In this document: one piece after another, positions 32,995 to 42,275 of the stretch
Layout of the letters: each line of letters begins with the position of its first letter
How positions within the stretch are numbered: position 1 is the first letter of the stretch
Assembly: GCA_030530045.1 (NCBI GenBank)
Contig: JAUMVS010000001.1
Span: 1 to 59,295, forward strand
DNA from: Phoenicibacter congonensis
GTDB taxonomy: Bacteria; Actinomycetota; Coriobacteriia; Coriobacteriales; Eggerthellaceae
DNA length: 59,295 nucleotides
Direction: 5' to 3'
Made by a program: the position numbers and the translations under genes
Notes under the pieces: generated by a model
Told to the model about the DNA's origin: nothing
What the model saw: the letters and a program-made list of their open reading frames with translations, nothing else
Databases searched by the model: none

Positions 32995-33840
32995 ATGAAT
33001 TCTAATCAGGTGTCGACAAACAATAAACTTCGCGAGCACTACCTTGGTGAAATTGCATCGATTCGAGGTCGAATCAAAGATTTCATCTTGGAGCGGGATG
33101 ACATTGTCTTAAATCAAAACCCAGCAATCGAGGCCGATTACATGAGCAAAATTGGCTGTTACGAAATCGAACTAGCTGAAGCTGAAATTAACGAGCGTCG
33201 TGCGAAGCGCAAACTTGCAATGTGCAAAGCTGCCAAAAAGAACGACTCTGAGATAAACGAAGCACTCATCGATGAAGTTCTTGATAAAGAGTTTGACAAG
33301 TGGCTAAATGAAGCAGAAGAGGGAACAGCATCATCGGTAGTAACCACCCAGGCTTCTAAAAAGGAGTTTGGGGACCTTTCTTTTGATGTTGAGAAGCTAA
33401 AAAAACTCTATCGCAAGCTTTGCAAGATTTTGCATCCTGACCTTTGCCCTGACGTAACCGATGAGCAGCGTCTCGAGTTTCATGCAATTCAAAAAGCTCA
33501 TGATTCGCTTGATTACGTTGCAATTGTTGCCTATTGCGATGCAAACGACATTGACACCGACGACCGCTATGAGCTGCTTGCTGATTCTCAAATTGCTGCG
33601 GTGATTGAGTCGCTAAAAGCGCAGGAAGGCACATCTCTCGAAGCGCTTGGGAAGTTAAAAACGACTTTTCCCTATGTTATGAAAGACAAGCTGACCGATT
33701 CTTCATGGGTTGAATCAACTGCTAATTCTTTGATTCTGAGAGCGCAAAACTCTGAGAGAAACACACTTCGCTTGAATGCTCAAATTCAAAATTACTTAAC
33801 TTCTGATGAAGGCGCTTCAGCAGAAGCGTCAGGAGAATAA
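32995..33840 (+). CDS. J-domain-containing protein, unknown function
   Basis: A 281-residue soluble protein. Residues 1-110 look alpha-helical and charged (ERDDIVLNQNPAIEADYM, AEAEINERRAKRKL) and may form a coiled coil. The centre (about 130-175) has the core of a J domain: KLKKLYRKLCKILHPDLCP with the HPD triad at 147-149 and a following helix RLEFHAIQKAHDSLDY. J domains stimulate Hsp70 ATPase; no other DnaJ domain (G/F, zinc finger) is present. The C-terminal ~100 residues are helical and unrecognised. It is first of a tight trio with a HIRAN protein (3-bp gap) and a Sel1-repeat protein. A 181-bp upstream gap contains no clear promoter or terminator. Confidence 0.8.
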   Translation: MNSNQVSTNNKLREHYLGEIASIRGRIKDFILERDDIVLNQNPAIEADYMSKIGCYEIELAEAEINERRAKRKLAMCKAAKKNDSEINEALIDEVLDKEFDKWLNEAEEGTASSVVTTQASKKEFGDLSFDVEKLKKLYRKLCKILHPDLCPDVTDEQRLEFHAIQKAHDSLDYVAIVAYCDANDIDTDDRYELLADSQIAAVIESLKAQEGTSLEALGKLKTTFPYVMKDKLTDSSWVESTANSLILRAQNSERNTLRLNAQIQNYLTSDEGASAEASGE

Positions 33841-33843
33841 ATT

Positions 33844-34251
33844 ATGGATAATTCTTTCGCGTTACAAAAAGTAGCTAAAAGCGCTGTTGGTGGCTATGTT
33901 GAGGGCGGTAGTGAACTCGGGTTTGTAAAACCTTTCTCCAATGCAATTAAAGTTATCACTAACACGCGCGTTGCTCTGACCTCCAAGTCGCCAAACATTG
34001 AGTTTTTAATAAAGTCTTTAAAGGTTGGCGACAGGCTTTTGCTCGTTCGTGAGCAGGGCAACCTCTCCGATCAATTCGGCGTTCGCATTGAGACAAAAAA
34101 CAATGAGAAGCTGGGATATCTTCCGTGTGATTGCAATGAGATAATTGCTCGTCTCATGGATGGCGACAAAGAGTTTTATGCAGAAATCACATCGGTTGAA
34201 GTGATTGGACCTTGGAACAAGATTGACATTGAGGTTTATCTCGATGACTAA
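33844..34251 (+). CDS. Stand-alone HIRAN domain protein
   Basis: The 135-residue protein is nearly all HIRAN domain. Typical features: FVKPFSNAIKVI near the N-terminus, SLKVGDRLLLVREQGNLSD (the 'L-GD-L-L-RE--N--D' block), LGYLPCDCNEIIARLMDGD and the final IDIEVYLDD. In the eukaryotic remodeller HLTF the HIRAN domain binds 3' ends of single-stranded DNA; bacterial stand-alone forms are poorly characterised and often occur near DNA-processing or stress genes. AGGAGA in the tail of the J-domain gene serves as ribosome site. It lies 1.5 kb before an AddAB-like nuclease pair. Domain assignment is by recalled pattern. Confidence 0.8.
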   Translation: MDNSFALQKVAKSAVGGYVEGGSELGFVKPFSNAIKVITNTRVALTSKSPNIEFLIKSLKVGDRLLLVREQGNLSDQFGVRIETKNNEKLGYLPCDCNEIIARLMDGDKEFYAEITSVEVIGPWNKIDIEVYLDD

Positions 34252-35167
34252 GTGGGTTTTTCAAAATAAATTGTCGCAGCGCGAGCGGGAGCGCATCGAC
34301 TCAACGTGCGCTTTTCAACCCACAAAGGAGCTAGCACTCACTACAGGGCTGCCAGAAATAGCCATTAGTCAGGCTGTTTATGACATGGTGAGCGACCGCT
34401 ACATTGGTCGAGACTATGTTGATGTTTATCCACGAGGGTTTGCAATGCCGGGGGAGACCTGGGCGGGGCCAAACCTTGCGCTGAAATATGCAAAGCAATA
34501 TGTAACAGAGGCTCTTGGCTATATCGAGCCAAAAGACAAAGACTTGCGCATTGCTTGCATTAAAAGTGCCGAGCTTCTGCTGTTGCACTCTGTGTTTTTC
34601 TCGGAATGGGAGGGGAGTGCTGAATCGTGGCGGCTGCTTGGCGTAATCTATCTTAGAAACTGGGCTTTTGGTGATTATTGGTTGCTAGATGATGAATATG
34701 AATTCTTGCCTAGCTACCCAAAACTGCTAAAACTTGACTACCCTCAAAGAGCTTTTCATTGTTTTAAAAAAGCCTCTGAGTTAGGCGACGTTGAGTCACT
34801 TAATTATTTGGGTGAGTGCTACTTGAATGGTTATGGATGTGACCAAGATTTGCGCTTTGCTAACGATTGTATTTGGCAGGCATACTCTCAAGTAAAAGAG
34901 GCGACAGTTCGCGGGGTTGGACTCACTACGCTAAACATTGCAAAGTGTTGTGTGCTTGGTTTTGGCTGCGTCGTTGATTTTGCTGCAGCCAAAGAGTTCT
35001 TCGATAAAGCTTCCCAATCGTTATCCTTGGCTCTAGACCTTGGCGAAGACACGCTAGAGCGCTATCTTGTGGAAGCGCAAAAAGGTCTTGAGCGCATGAA
35101 GCAGGAATTGGGGTTTGAACCTTTTGGCTTTCGCCACGGGTTCAGAAAGCGCAGGTATTGCGACTAA
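34244..35167 (+). CDS. Sel1-like (TPR-type) repeat protein, unknown function
   Basis: A 307-residue soluble protein. The C-terminal half contains Sel1-like repeats: AFHCFKKASELGDVESLNYL followed by GECYLNGYGCDQD, and a second copy from LNIAKCCVLGFGCVVDFAAA. Such repeats form helical solenoids for protein-protein contacts. The N-terminal ~130 residues (MTKWVFQNKLSQRERERID...) are unrecognised. Start: an in-frame ATG at 34205 would overlap the HIRAN gene by 47 bp, so I prefer the ATG at 34244, with an 8-bp overlap. Its stop codon overlaps that of the convergent bioY (35164-35167). Part of the J-domain/HIRAN unit. Confidence 0.75.
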   Translation: MTKWVFQNKLSQRERERIDSTCAFQPTKELALTTGLPEIAISQAVYDMVSDRYIGRDYVDVYPRGFAMPGETWAGPNLALKYAKQYVTEALGYIEPKDKDLRIACIKSAELLLLHSVFFSEWEGSAESWRLLGVIYLRNWAFGDYWLLDDEYEFLPSYPKLLKLDYPQRAFHCFKKASELGDVESLNYLGECYLNGYGCDQDLRFANDCIWQAYSQVKEATVRGVGLTTLNIAKCCVLGFGCVVDFAAAKEFFDKASQSLSLALDLGEDTLERYLVEAQKGLERMKQELGFEPFGFRHGFRKRRYCD

Positions 35168-35706
35168 TCGGTCACTAGGTGCTTTTTAACGAGCAGCGAA
35201 ATCGACCAAGCAACGATAATCTTGCAAAGGTCAATCAATGCAAATGGAATAACGCAAGTGCTCAAAGCAACAATTGCGCTGGCGTTTGCGACAACCATAA
35301 ATTGAATTGTGCCAATTGCATAGGCAATGAGTGTCAGCGCGATTCCGCAAACAATCACAAGCACGTTTGAAGTGACTTTGTTGTCGCTCTTGATTTTACT
35401 GATTGCAAATGCCATTGGGAAAATTCCGATGAGGTATCCAAGTAAAAAGCCGCCAGATGGCCCAAGCAAGACACCAATTCCGCCTTTGAAAGAAGCGAAA
35501 ACAGGTGCACCAATTGCACCGAGGATTACATAAATCACCATTGCGAGCAGCGCAGTTTTTGGTTTACCAATAAAAAGAACGAGTGTGATTGCGAAAGTTT
35601 GAAGCGTAAAAGGAATTGGACCAAACGGAACAGTAACCATTGCTCCCACTGCTATGAATGCAGTGAATAATGCTGCCAGGATAATGTCTTTAATGTTGCT
35701 GCTCAT
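35164..35706 (-). CDS. bioY: Biotin transporter BioY (ECF S-component)
   Basis: Membrane substrate-binding component for biotin uptake, normally used with a shared EcfA/A'/T energising module encoded elsewhere. The 180 residues contain about six hydrophobic helices. Family features are VPFGPIPFTLQTFAITL in the first third and the glycine-rich PVFASFKGGIGVLLGPSGGF with LLGYLIGI. A strong AAAGGAGGAA ribosome site precedes the ATG at 35706. It is the only minus-strand gene in the central plus-strand block. It shares a divergent 60-bp promoter region with the addB-like gene, with overlapping -10 boxes. Confidence 0.92.
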   Translation of the reverse strand: MSSNIKDIILAALFTAFIAVGAMVTVPFGPIPFTLQTFAITLVLFIGKPKTALLAMVIYVILGAIGAPVFASFKGGIGVLLGPSGGFLLGYLIGIFPMAFAISKIKSDNKVTSNVLVIVCGIALTLIAYAIGTIQFMVVANASAIVALSTCVIPFALIDLCKIIVAWSISLLVKKHLVTD

Positions 35707-35751
35707 TTAGTAAGTTCCTCCTTTTGAGCTGAAAGTGTCATAACTCGCATA

Positions 35752-35759
35752 AGTATAAT
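35752..35759. promoter_or_regulatory. Overlapping divergent -10 boxes of bioY and the addB-like gene
   Basis: Plus strand TATAAT (35754-35759) ends seven bases before the ATG at 35767. Minus strand TATACT (35752-35757) would start a ~39-nt bioY leader. The two hexamers share four bases, so RNA polymerase could occupy only one at a time. Neither has a good -35. Confidence 0.45.
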
Positions 35760-35766
35760 AGTTTTC

Positions 35767-38583
35767 ATGAATACGACAGTTAACAAAATACATTTATTTC
35801 GAAGCATTGAACGTGCTGAACAATTCGCCAAAAAGATTGCTGACGCTGGTGTTTTGATTGGTCACAAGTGCACGACCCCGCGAAACTTTGCGCTCGATTT
35901 AGTGCAAATGTTTAACCCAGACGTCAAAATTATTGATGACATCACAAGAACTGCTTTCATCATTTCACTCACAAGCGATAGGTCGGGTGAATATGGGTTG
36001 GAATTTTTCCAATCAGGTGACATGATTTGGCTTTTATCTAGTCTTGTGAAAATCACGGCTGGTACCGACCATGTTAAAAATGCACTGGAGGAAGCCAGTG
36101 AAGACGACGAGGTCTTGTCTGCCATGGAAGTCTCAACTCTTGATTTAGCCGAGAATTATCGGTCGACGATTGCGGCCTTTGGCTATTGTGAGCTCGGCGA
36201 AGCTGCCGCCCTAGTAGCTGATCAATTTCGTGATGTCTACGATGTGGTTTGGGAAGACGAATGCGAGTGCGACGAGGCTATCTTTAACCTGATTTCCACC
36301 GTTGCTAAGAGTGAGGAGTTTAAGGCACCTAGCATTTTCGATGGTTTGCATGACGATTTTAGAAACTTTAGTCTTTATTCACTTTCAGAGAAACGCGCCG
36401 TAATACCCGCAATTTGCGACTTGGTTTCTGGCTTAAAAGAAAACACCAAGACGTTAATTATCACAGGAAACACCGAAGAGACCTATGCTCACATAAAAGC
36501 TGCTTTGAGTCATGCCGACAAACTTTGCTCCGTGCATTATCGTTGGACTTCGAAATTAAGCGACACGTTTGTGGGGCAAGCAATGCTTGCTATGACCGAT
36601 TTACTCTATGGTCTCGAAACCGACATTGACAAAAACATCATTCGTTTGCTCAATAACCCACTCTTGGGTATTAGCGTCTTTAAGCGCACTAAGCTCGATG
36701 CCGACATGCGAAAAAATCCGGTTATTGCTAGGAAGCGAGTGATAGAAACAATCAAAAATGAATCTGTAGTTTTTGATGTTTTGGCTAGATTAGTTGACCC
36801 AACATGCTTTTCTACAAGGCTTGAGGACTTTGATTGTCTAGACGCTTTAATTCAGTCTAAAGATTCAAACAACATCATGACTAAGCACCAAAAAGAAGCC
36901 TGCTCTCTTGCGATTGCGACTTTGCGTCAGTTGACTGAGCAACTTGGCACTCTTGGCCTTGATGGTTTTTATGCTCTTGACATCTTTGATGACATGTCGC
37001 TAGTTAGCAATAATGTTGCAGGTTGCGCTGGCGCAAACACAGAAATTCACATTGCGCAGTCTGGTCAGGTTGTAAACATCGCGCCCGAAAAATATGACAC
37101 GGTTTTTTTCTATGACACATCAACAGTTCTGTTTAACGCCTCTACGAAGTTTGACTCGCTTTATACGCTTTTAGAAAAAATTGGTTATAAAAAATCTCTG
37201 TCCACCTCAGAAAAGACGAGACTTGGCTTCTTCTCGGGCATCTATTCTTCAAATGACAAGGTGATCCTTTGTTACCCTGAACGTGATTTGAGCGGAAGCA
37301 AAGGGGAGATGTATCCTTCATTTACTTTGCAGGAGTTCTTTATTAACTATGCAGGCATGGACTTTGATAAAGATAATGCTGAAGAAATTTGTCACGCGGC
37401 AAACATTGGTTTTAAATGCTTTGGTGAAGATTCAGCTCTTCAAATCGTTGGTATTAATAACTTACTAGATGCACCTTGTGACAATCGCCAGGTCTATCCA
37501 GTGAAGTACAAACTTGACCAAGCTGAACTTTCTAATTACTTGGCAGTTGATGAGGAAACAGGGAAGTTGATATTGTCGCCTTCCCAAATTGAGTCCTATC
37601 TGCAGTGCTCCTATAAATGGTTCTACAACAGCAGAATTAACCCAAAATCGCTTGACTTCGAGCTTGACGCTTCCGTTAAAGGTAGCTTGGTTCACAGCTT
37701 CTTTAAGATTTTCTATGATGAGCTTTTTGAACGGGGCGTTTTCCGCTTAGTGCCTGAGACTTTTGACCAAGAGAGTTCTTTCTTAAACATTGATGACATT
37801 TTTGAAGATAGCTTCTTAAAAGCCCTAAACGATGTGCTTGGAGATGACACATTGCAAAAGACTGCGGCTGATAGTGGTCAAGATGATTCGCAAGAGAGCT
37901 CGCCGACAGGAATTTTTGAGCTTGATAACTGCAAGGTTACAAGTTTTGCTGACGGTTTTGAATTGCAACAGCTAAAGCAGCAGTGCTACCGGTCGTTGCT
38001 TGAGCAGTCGCTGATTCCTGATGATTACATTGTCGCTGGCACAGAAGTCGAAATTAAACCTGAGCAAAAGCTTGAATATGCATCGGTGATCATCAACGGC
38101 AGGGCAGACAGGGTTGATGCCTGCGAGGAATCAAATTCTTTCCTCGTCATTGACTACAAGGGTGGCATTGATGCACACGAGGCAGGTTTTGATTGCACCG
38201 ATGGAGTCAACGACGATGGTGAATATATCGTTGATTTGCCTGGCAAGATTCAGGCTTTAATTTATGCGTCGTGCATTCAAAAGTTAACTGGTAAGCATTG
38301 TGATGGAGCAATTTATTTGAGCTACAACCACAAGAAAAAAAAGGATGCGATTTCTGGCTCGCTTCCAATCGGGCTCATTGATGAGTTTGATGCATTTACT
38401 TTCAAAAAGAATAAGTGCGCTGTACACTTAGACATGGATGAATATTTGATGCTGGTTGAAAAAACTATTGCTGAGCGCCTGGAAAATCTAAAGGCAGGCG
38501 ACATCACCCCAAATCCAAAGGATGCAAAAACTTGCACCTATTGCCCTGTTGCAAATTGTCCGTACAAAAATGGGGGGAAATAA
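35767..38583 (+). CDS. addB: AddB-like PD-(D/E)XK nuclease subunit with Fe-S staple
   Basis: Likely partner of the downstream helicase in double-strand-break resection (AddAB/RecBCD function). The 938-residue chain is shorter than typical AddB (about 1150). I see no Walker A near the N-terminus, so the helicase-like part is vestigial or diverged. The C-terminal nuclease domain is clear: LQCSYKWFYNSRI (Cys614), INGRADRVDA, FLVIDYKGG (Asp796, Lys798), and CTYCPVANC (Cys923, 926, 932). The single Cys followed by a late CxxCx5C is the [4Fe-4S] staple pattern of AddB-type nucleases. The ATG lies 7 bp after TATAAT with no ribosome site, suggesting leaderless mRNA. addA overlaps its stop by one base. 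Confidence 0.8.
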   Translation: MNTTVNKIHLFRSIERAEQFAKKIADAGVLIGHKCTTPRNFALDLVQMFNPDVKIIDDITRTAFIISLTSDRSGEYGLEFFQSGDMIWLLSSLVKITAGTDHVKNALEEASEDDEVLSAMEVSTLDLAENYRSTIAAFGYCELGEAAALVADQFRDVYDVVWEDECECDEAIFNLISTVAKSEEFKAPSIFDGLHDDFRNFSLYSLSEKRAVIPAICDLVSGLKENTKTLIITGNTEETYAHIKAALSHADKLCSVHYRWTSKLSDTFVGQAMLAMTDLLYGLETDIDKNIIRLLNNPLLGISVFKRTKLDADMRKNPVIARKRVIETIKNESVVFDVLARLVDPTCFSTRLEDFDCLDALIQSKDSNNIMTKHQKEACSLAIATLRQLTEQLGTLGLDGFYALDIFDDMSLVSNNVAGCAGANTEIHIAQSGQVVNIAPEKYDTVFFYDTSTVLFNASTKFDSLYTLLEKIGYKKSLSTSEKTRLGFFSGIYSSNDKVILCYPERDLSGSKGEMYPSFTLQEFFINYAGMDFDKDNAEEICHAANIGFKCFGEDSALQIVGINNLLDAPCDNRQVYPVKYKLDQAELSNYLAVDEETGKLILSPSQIESYLQCSYKWFYNSRINPKSLDFELDASVKGSLVHSFFKIFYDELFERGVFRLVPETFDQESSFLNIDDIFEDSFLKALNDVLGDDTLQKTAADSGQDDSQESSPTGIFELDNCKVTSFADGFELQQLKQQCYRSLLEQSLIPDDYIVAGTEVEIKPEQKLEYASVIINGRADRVDACEESNSFLVIDYKGGIDAHEAGFDCTDGVNDDGEYIVDLPGKIQALIYASCIQKLTGKHCDGAIYLSYNHKKKKDAISGSLPIGLIDEFDAFTFKKNKCAVHLDMDEYLMLVEKTIAERLENLKAGDITPNPKDAKTCTYCPVANCPYKNGGK

Positions 38584-41500
38584 TGGCAGAACGTAACCCT
38601 CAATTAGATGTTATAGAAACGCTTGATTGTCCTGTAATCGTGCAGGCAGGCGCTGGTTCAGGCAAAACACACACTTTAACAGAGCGAATTGTTTATGCGC
38701 TAACTCCGCGCGACGGCAGGGAAGCCTTTGCTCGTTCGGTGAAAAACGTCGTCGCTATCACTTTTACAAACAAAGGTGCAGAAGAAATTAAGAGCCGCTT
38801 GCGCTACAAGTTAGAAGCGGCAGGTTTGCACGATGAGGCTCTTCTTGTTGACGATGCTTTCATCACTACAATTCATGGATTTGCAGGCAGAATTCTTCTC
38901 GAAAATGCGCTTGCATTTGGACTAAATCCTCGCTTTAAGCTCATTAATGAAACCGAAGAAGAGGTGGTTTTTAAACGTGCCTTCGACAAAGCTTTAAGTA
39001 ATGTTTTGAGCGGTGCTGACATTGTTGAAAACTTGATGTCCAATGCTCAATTTTTGCAAGGTTTTTCCGATGCGGGCGATTTTCCTTCTGATGATTTGCC
39101 GTTTGACCTGACTGATAAACATGAACTTGAGATAAAGATAAACAACGACTTTAAAAAAGCACTCACATCGATGATTGCTTCTGAGCTTGGTTCTCAAATA
39201 GTTGGCGCTCTGTTTGAAGATGGTCTTCTTAATGACGATTTCTTAAAAAATGACCTTGTTGAGGTTGTTCAACAGATAGTCCAAACTGCCTCGCAAATTC
39301 CTAATGGTGATTTTTCGAAGGCATTCGTAGGGACTTTTATGTCACCTGTCGAGATTGTTGGAAAACTTTGCAGAATAGTTGTCGATGCGCAGACTAGCAT
39401 CAGTCTAGACATGACCAAAAGTAGGGATGCTTCGCTTTCCGATGCACTCGAGGATTATCTTGAAAAATTACATCAATTTTTAAACGAGACTCACACCGAC
39501 AGCACACGTTCCGATGATTTCAAGGTAGTCTTAGACCTCTTTGAAGAAGTGCCAAAAATCACTCCTAAATTTCACATTAATGGCAGCGACCGAGATGCCG
39601 TCGAGACTTATGCTTGTGAAGTCTGCAAGCTTGCTCTTGAGCTTTACTGCTCTGCAAATGAAGAAACGACCACTTTTGTTGCTAGACTTTCTAAAAAAAC
39701 ATTTGAGTTTATGCAGGAAGAGCTCGGCGATGACAAGCTAACGCTCAATGATGTCTTGCGCATTTGCTATGAGAGTCTCTCGGGCAATGAGGAAATCGCT
39801 GAGCATTATCGTGAGAAGTTTGACCTCATCATGATTGATGAGTTTCAAGACACCGATAATTTGCAGCTCGAATTGATTGGTCTTGTTGCAAAAGATAACT
39901 TCAAAAATGTTTGCACCGTTGGTGATGTTCAGCAAAGCATCTATCGTTTCCGAGGTGCCGATGTGAACGTTTTTCGCAACTACAAAGAGCATTTATCTTC
40001 ACTCGATTGCGGTTTGATTGTTTTTAACCTTCCGAACAACTATCGTTCTCATTCCGACATTCTTGCCTTGACAGACATTATTTTTCCGCAGGAAAACATG
40101 TTTGGTGATGAGTTTTTGCATCTAAACCCAAGGGGTAAGATTAACGACGTTGACGACCCTGTTTTTAAAGAGTTTCCACGTGTAAAGATTGGTGTGCTTT
40201 CTTATAACCACAATGCAAAAGATATATCGGAGAGGTTTACTTCTCAAGAAGCTCTAGCTCAGCAAGCAAAAGAAGCAGCTCTTCATTTTAGAGAACTGGC
40301 TGACGCCGGAGTGAGCCCTGGCAAGATGGCTGTTTTGCTTGGATCAATTTCAACTAAATCAGCTGAAATAGGACAAGCCTATCAGCAGGCTTTGACGGAG
40401 GTTGGTCTAGAGTCGGTCATTACAGGCGGTTCAACTTTTGGAAAATGCAATGAAGCTCTTGTTGTAGAGGCTCTAATTTCGTTTGCAAGAAATCTGTTTG
40501 ACAGTGAGGCGTTAGCCTTCATTTTAAGAAACGATTTCTTTAATATTTCCGACGATGCTCTTTTGGTTCTCGCTTCGCAATTTAGCGCTGAAACTGGCGA
40601 CTTTGAAAGAAAGACCGATTTGTCGAAGGGCTTTACCCGCATTGATGAAGTGCGTCTTAAGCACTTGTCTGAACAAGATGCCCAAAGCGTGAAGTTCGCT
40701 AGCGAAGTTTTGATGAGCTATCTCGACAACGTCAGAAGATGGGGCTTGAGATTAGCCATTCGTGAGTTTTTAACTGTTACAGGAACGCTCGATTCTTTGA
40801 GTAAGCTTGGCCCTGAAGGTCAGGTAGTCGCTGGCAATTACGAAAAAGCACTCGCCATAATTGCCGACCTTGAAAAAGAAACTCGCGAGCTTTTCTTGAT
40901 TCATGAAGAATATAAAGGCTTCCTTCAAAACTCTAAAGAGTCGCCTGGAATTCTTTCTACTTCTGATTCTCAATTTATCCAAATCATGACAGTTCATGCG
41001 TCTAAGGGCCTGGAATTTGATCATGTTGTGTGCGCAGTTCTTAGTGACGGGCTTCTAGTTGGGCAAAAAAGTCCTGAGATGAAGCCAATTTGTGATTACA
41101 CTAGCCTTGACATGATGGATAGACAGCTACTCATTTCGTTCCCGAAAAAGTGGGGTAAAAAATCTCATGTTGGGGAGATGATGGATAGTTTTAAGCCCTT
41201 CGAGCAAAAGTTGCTTTCGCATCAGAGCATGACGGCGGGTGAGTTGCGCCGAAATCTTGTTTATCGTGAAAAGCACGAAAGCCTTGATGAGGCAAAGCGC
41301 CTTCTTTATGTTGCACTCACTCGTGCGGTCAAGTCGGTTTATCTGCAGGTAAAAATCGACGGTAAAGTTGATGATGGTTACCAGGGAAAAGGACTTTGGG
41401 AATATTTATACGAGACGTTCAAGTGGGATGTAAAAAGCATTTCATCTCGGGAAGCAATTGAGCTTCCTAACGGCAATAAAGGCATTCTTGAATATGAGCA

Positions 41501-42275
41501 CATGCCTGAAGCCCTTAATCTTGAAGATGAAGAAGAAGACGAAGAGGAGCTTAGTGAGTCTTCGGAGGATGAATCTTTAAATGAGGATGACTACGTTATT
41601 TATCCTGTTCGTGACTATCCAAAGCCACTCAACACAATTTATGCGCCCCTAAAAGATGAGTCTTTTTTCTCCTATTCGTCAATTGAGAAATTTAAGCACC
41701 ATGAATATTTAATGGAAAGCCCAAAGAAAATTGAGCTTCAAGAAGATGACATTGATGGGCATAAACTCGACCGCGTTGACGGCGATAAAGCTACTGAGTT
41801 TGGCACAAAGCTTCACGGTGCTTTGGAATATAGCGTGATTAATGGCGCCAGGCCCGAAAACATTGACGAGGTTAGCGATGCTAGGCTAAATGCCGCTCTT
41901 TCAAATGTGCTGGAAAGTTCAATTTTCAATTCGGTGCTTGAATGTGATCAGGTTTCACCTGAGCTTGAATTTTGTGTTCCGTTTGAGGCCGAAGGTGGCA
42001 AAAGATGGCTTCGCGGAGCGATGGACCTCGTTGGTTTTGATGGCAAGAAAGCGCACATTATTGATTACAAGTCAGGCGTAAACCCAATTGATCACGAAAG
42101 CCAGGCGAAAGTTTATTCATGGGTTCTTTTGACTGCAGGCTATGAGCACATCGAAGTCGATTTCTTGCATGCTGAAGTGACAGATGATGCAGGTGATGAT
42201 TGCTTTGTGCAGCATTTTAGTTTCGACGCAGCTGATGCCTCCAATCTAAAGCGCGAAATTGAGCTTGCTTTGTAA
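38583..42275 (+). CDS. addA: AddA-like UvrD/RecB helicase-nuclease
   Basis: SF1A helicase with a C-terminal RecB-type nuclease, 1230 residues as expected for AddA. Motifs in order: Walker A QAGAGSGKTHTLTER (about 21-35), TFTNKGAEEIKSRL, Walker B DLIMIDEFQDTDNLQLELI, motif III GDVQQSIYRFRGADV, LPNNYRSHSDIL, motif V IMTVHASKGLEFDHVV, motif VI RLLYVALTRAVKSVYL, then an acidic linker (EDEEEDEEELSESSEDES) and nuclease GAMDLVGFDGKKAHIIDYKSG (Asp/Lys near 1160). The frame opens earlier (38532), but the ATG at 38583 overlaps the addB stop as TAATG, has a GGGGGG ribosome site, and gives the correct N-terminus. Confidence 0.88.
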   Translation: MAERNPQLDVIETLDCPVIVQAGAGSGKTHTLTERIVYALTPRDGREAFARSVKNVVAITFTNKGAEEIKSRLRYKLEAAGLHDEALLVDDAFITTIHGFAGRILLENALAFGLNPRFKLINETEEEVVFKRAFDKALSNVLSGADIVENLMSNAQFLQGFSDAGDFPSDDLPFDLTDKHELEIKINNDFKKALTSMIASELGSQIVGALFEDGLLNDDFLKNDLVEVVQQIVQTASQIPNGDFSKAFVGTFMSPVEIVGKLCRIVVDAQTSISLDMTKSRDASLSDALEDYLEKLHQFLNETHTDSTRSDDFKVVLDLFEEVPKITPKFHINGSDRDAVETYACEVCKLALELYCSANEETTTFVARLSKKTFEFMQEELGDDKLTLNDVLRICYESLSGNEEIAEHYREKFDLIMIDEFQDTDNLQLELIGLVAKDNFKNVCTVGDVQQSIYRFRGADVNVFRNYKEHLSSLDCGLIVFNLPNNYRSHSDILALTDIIFPQENMFGDEFLHLNPRGKINDVDDPVFKEFPRVKIGVLSYNHNAKDISERFTSQEALAQQAKEAALHFRELADAGVSPGKMAVLLGSISTKSAEIGQAYQQALTEVGLESVITGGSTFGKCNEALVVEALISFARNLFDSEALAFILRNDFFNISDDALLVLASQFSAETGDFERKTDLSKGFTRIDEVRLKHLSEQDAQSVKFASEVLMSYLDNVRRWGLRLAIREFLTVTGTLDSLSKLGPEGQVVAGNYEKALAIIADLEKETRELFLIHEEYKGFLQNSKESPGILSTSDSQFIQIMTVHASKGLEFDHVVCAVLSDGLLVGQKSPEMKPICDYTSLDMMDRQLLISFPKKWGKKSHVGEMMDSFKPFEQKLLSHQSMTAGELRRNLVYREKHESLDEAKRLLYVALTRAVKSVYLQVKIDGKVDDGYQGKGLWEYLYETFKWDVKSISSREAIELPNGNKGILEYEHMPEALNLEDEEEDEEELSESSEDESLNEDDYVIYPVRDYPKPLNTIYAPLKDESFFSYSSIEKFKHHEYLMESPKKIELQEDDIDGHKLDRVDGDKATEFGTKLHGALEYSVINGARPENIDEVSDARLNAALSNVLESSIFNSVLECDQVSPELEFCVPFEAEGGKRWLRGAMDLVGFDGKKAHIIDYKSGVNPIDHESQAKVYSWVLLTAGYEHIEVDFLHAEVTDDAGDDCFVQHFSFDAADASNLKREIELAL

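Noticed and set aside
35779..35786. TTGTTAAC on the minus strand upstream of bioY, like half a BirA box
   Set aside because: The second half-site at 14-15 bp is missing and the sequence lies in the addB coding start; probably chance.
38532..38582. Earlier in-frame start for addA
   Set aside because: It would overlap the conserved CxxCx5C end of the addB-like gene; the TAATG start at 38583 with a G-rich ribosome site fits better.
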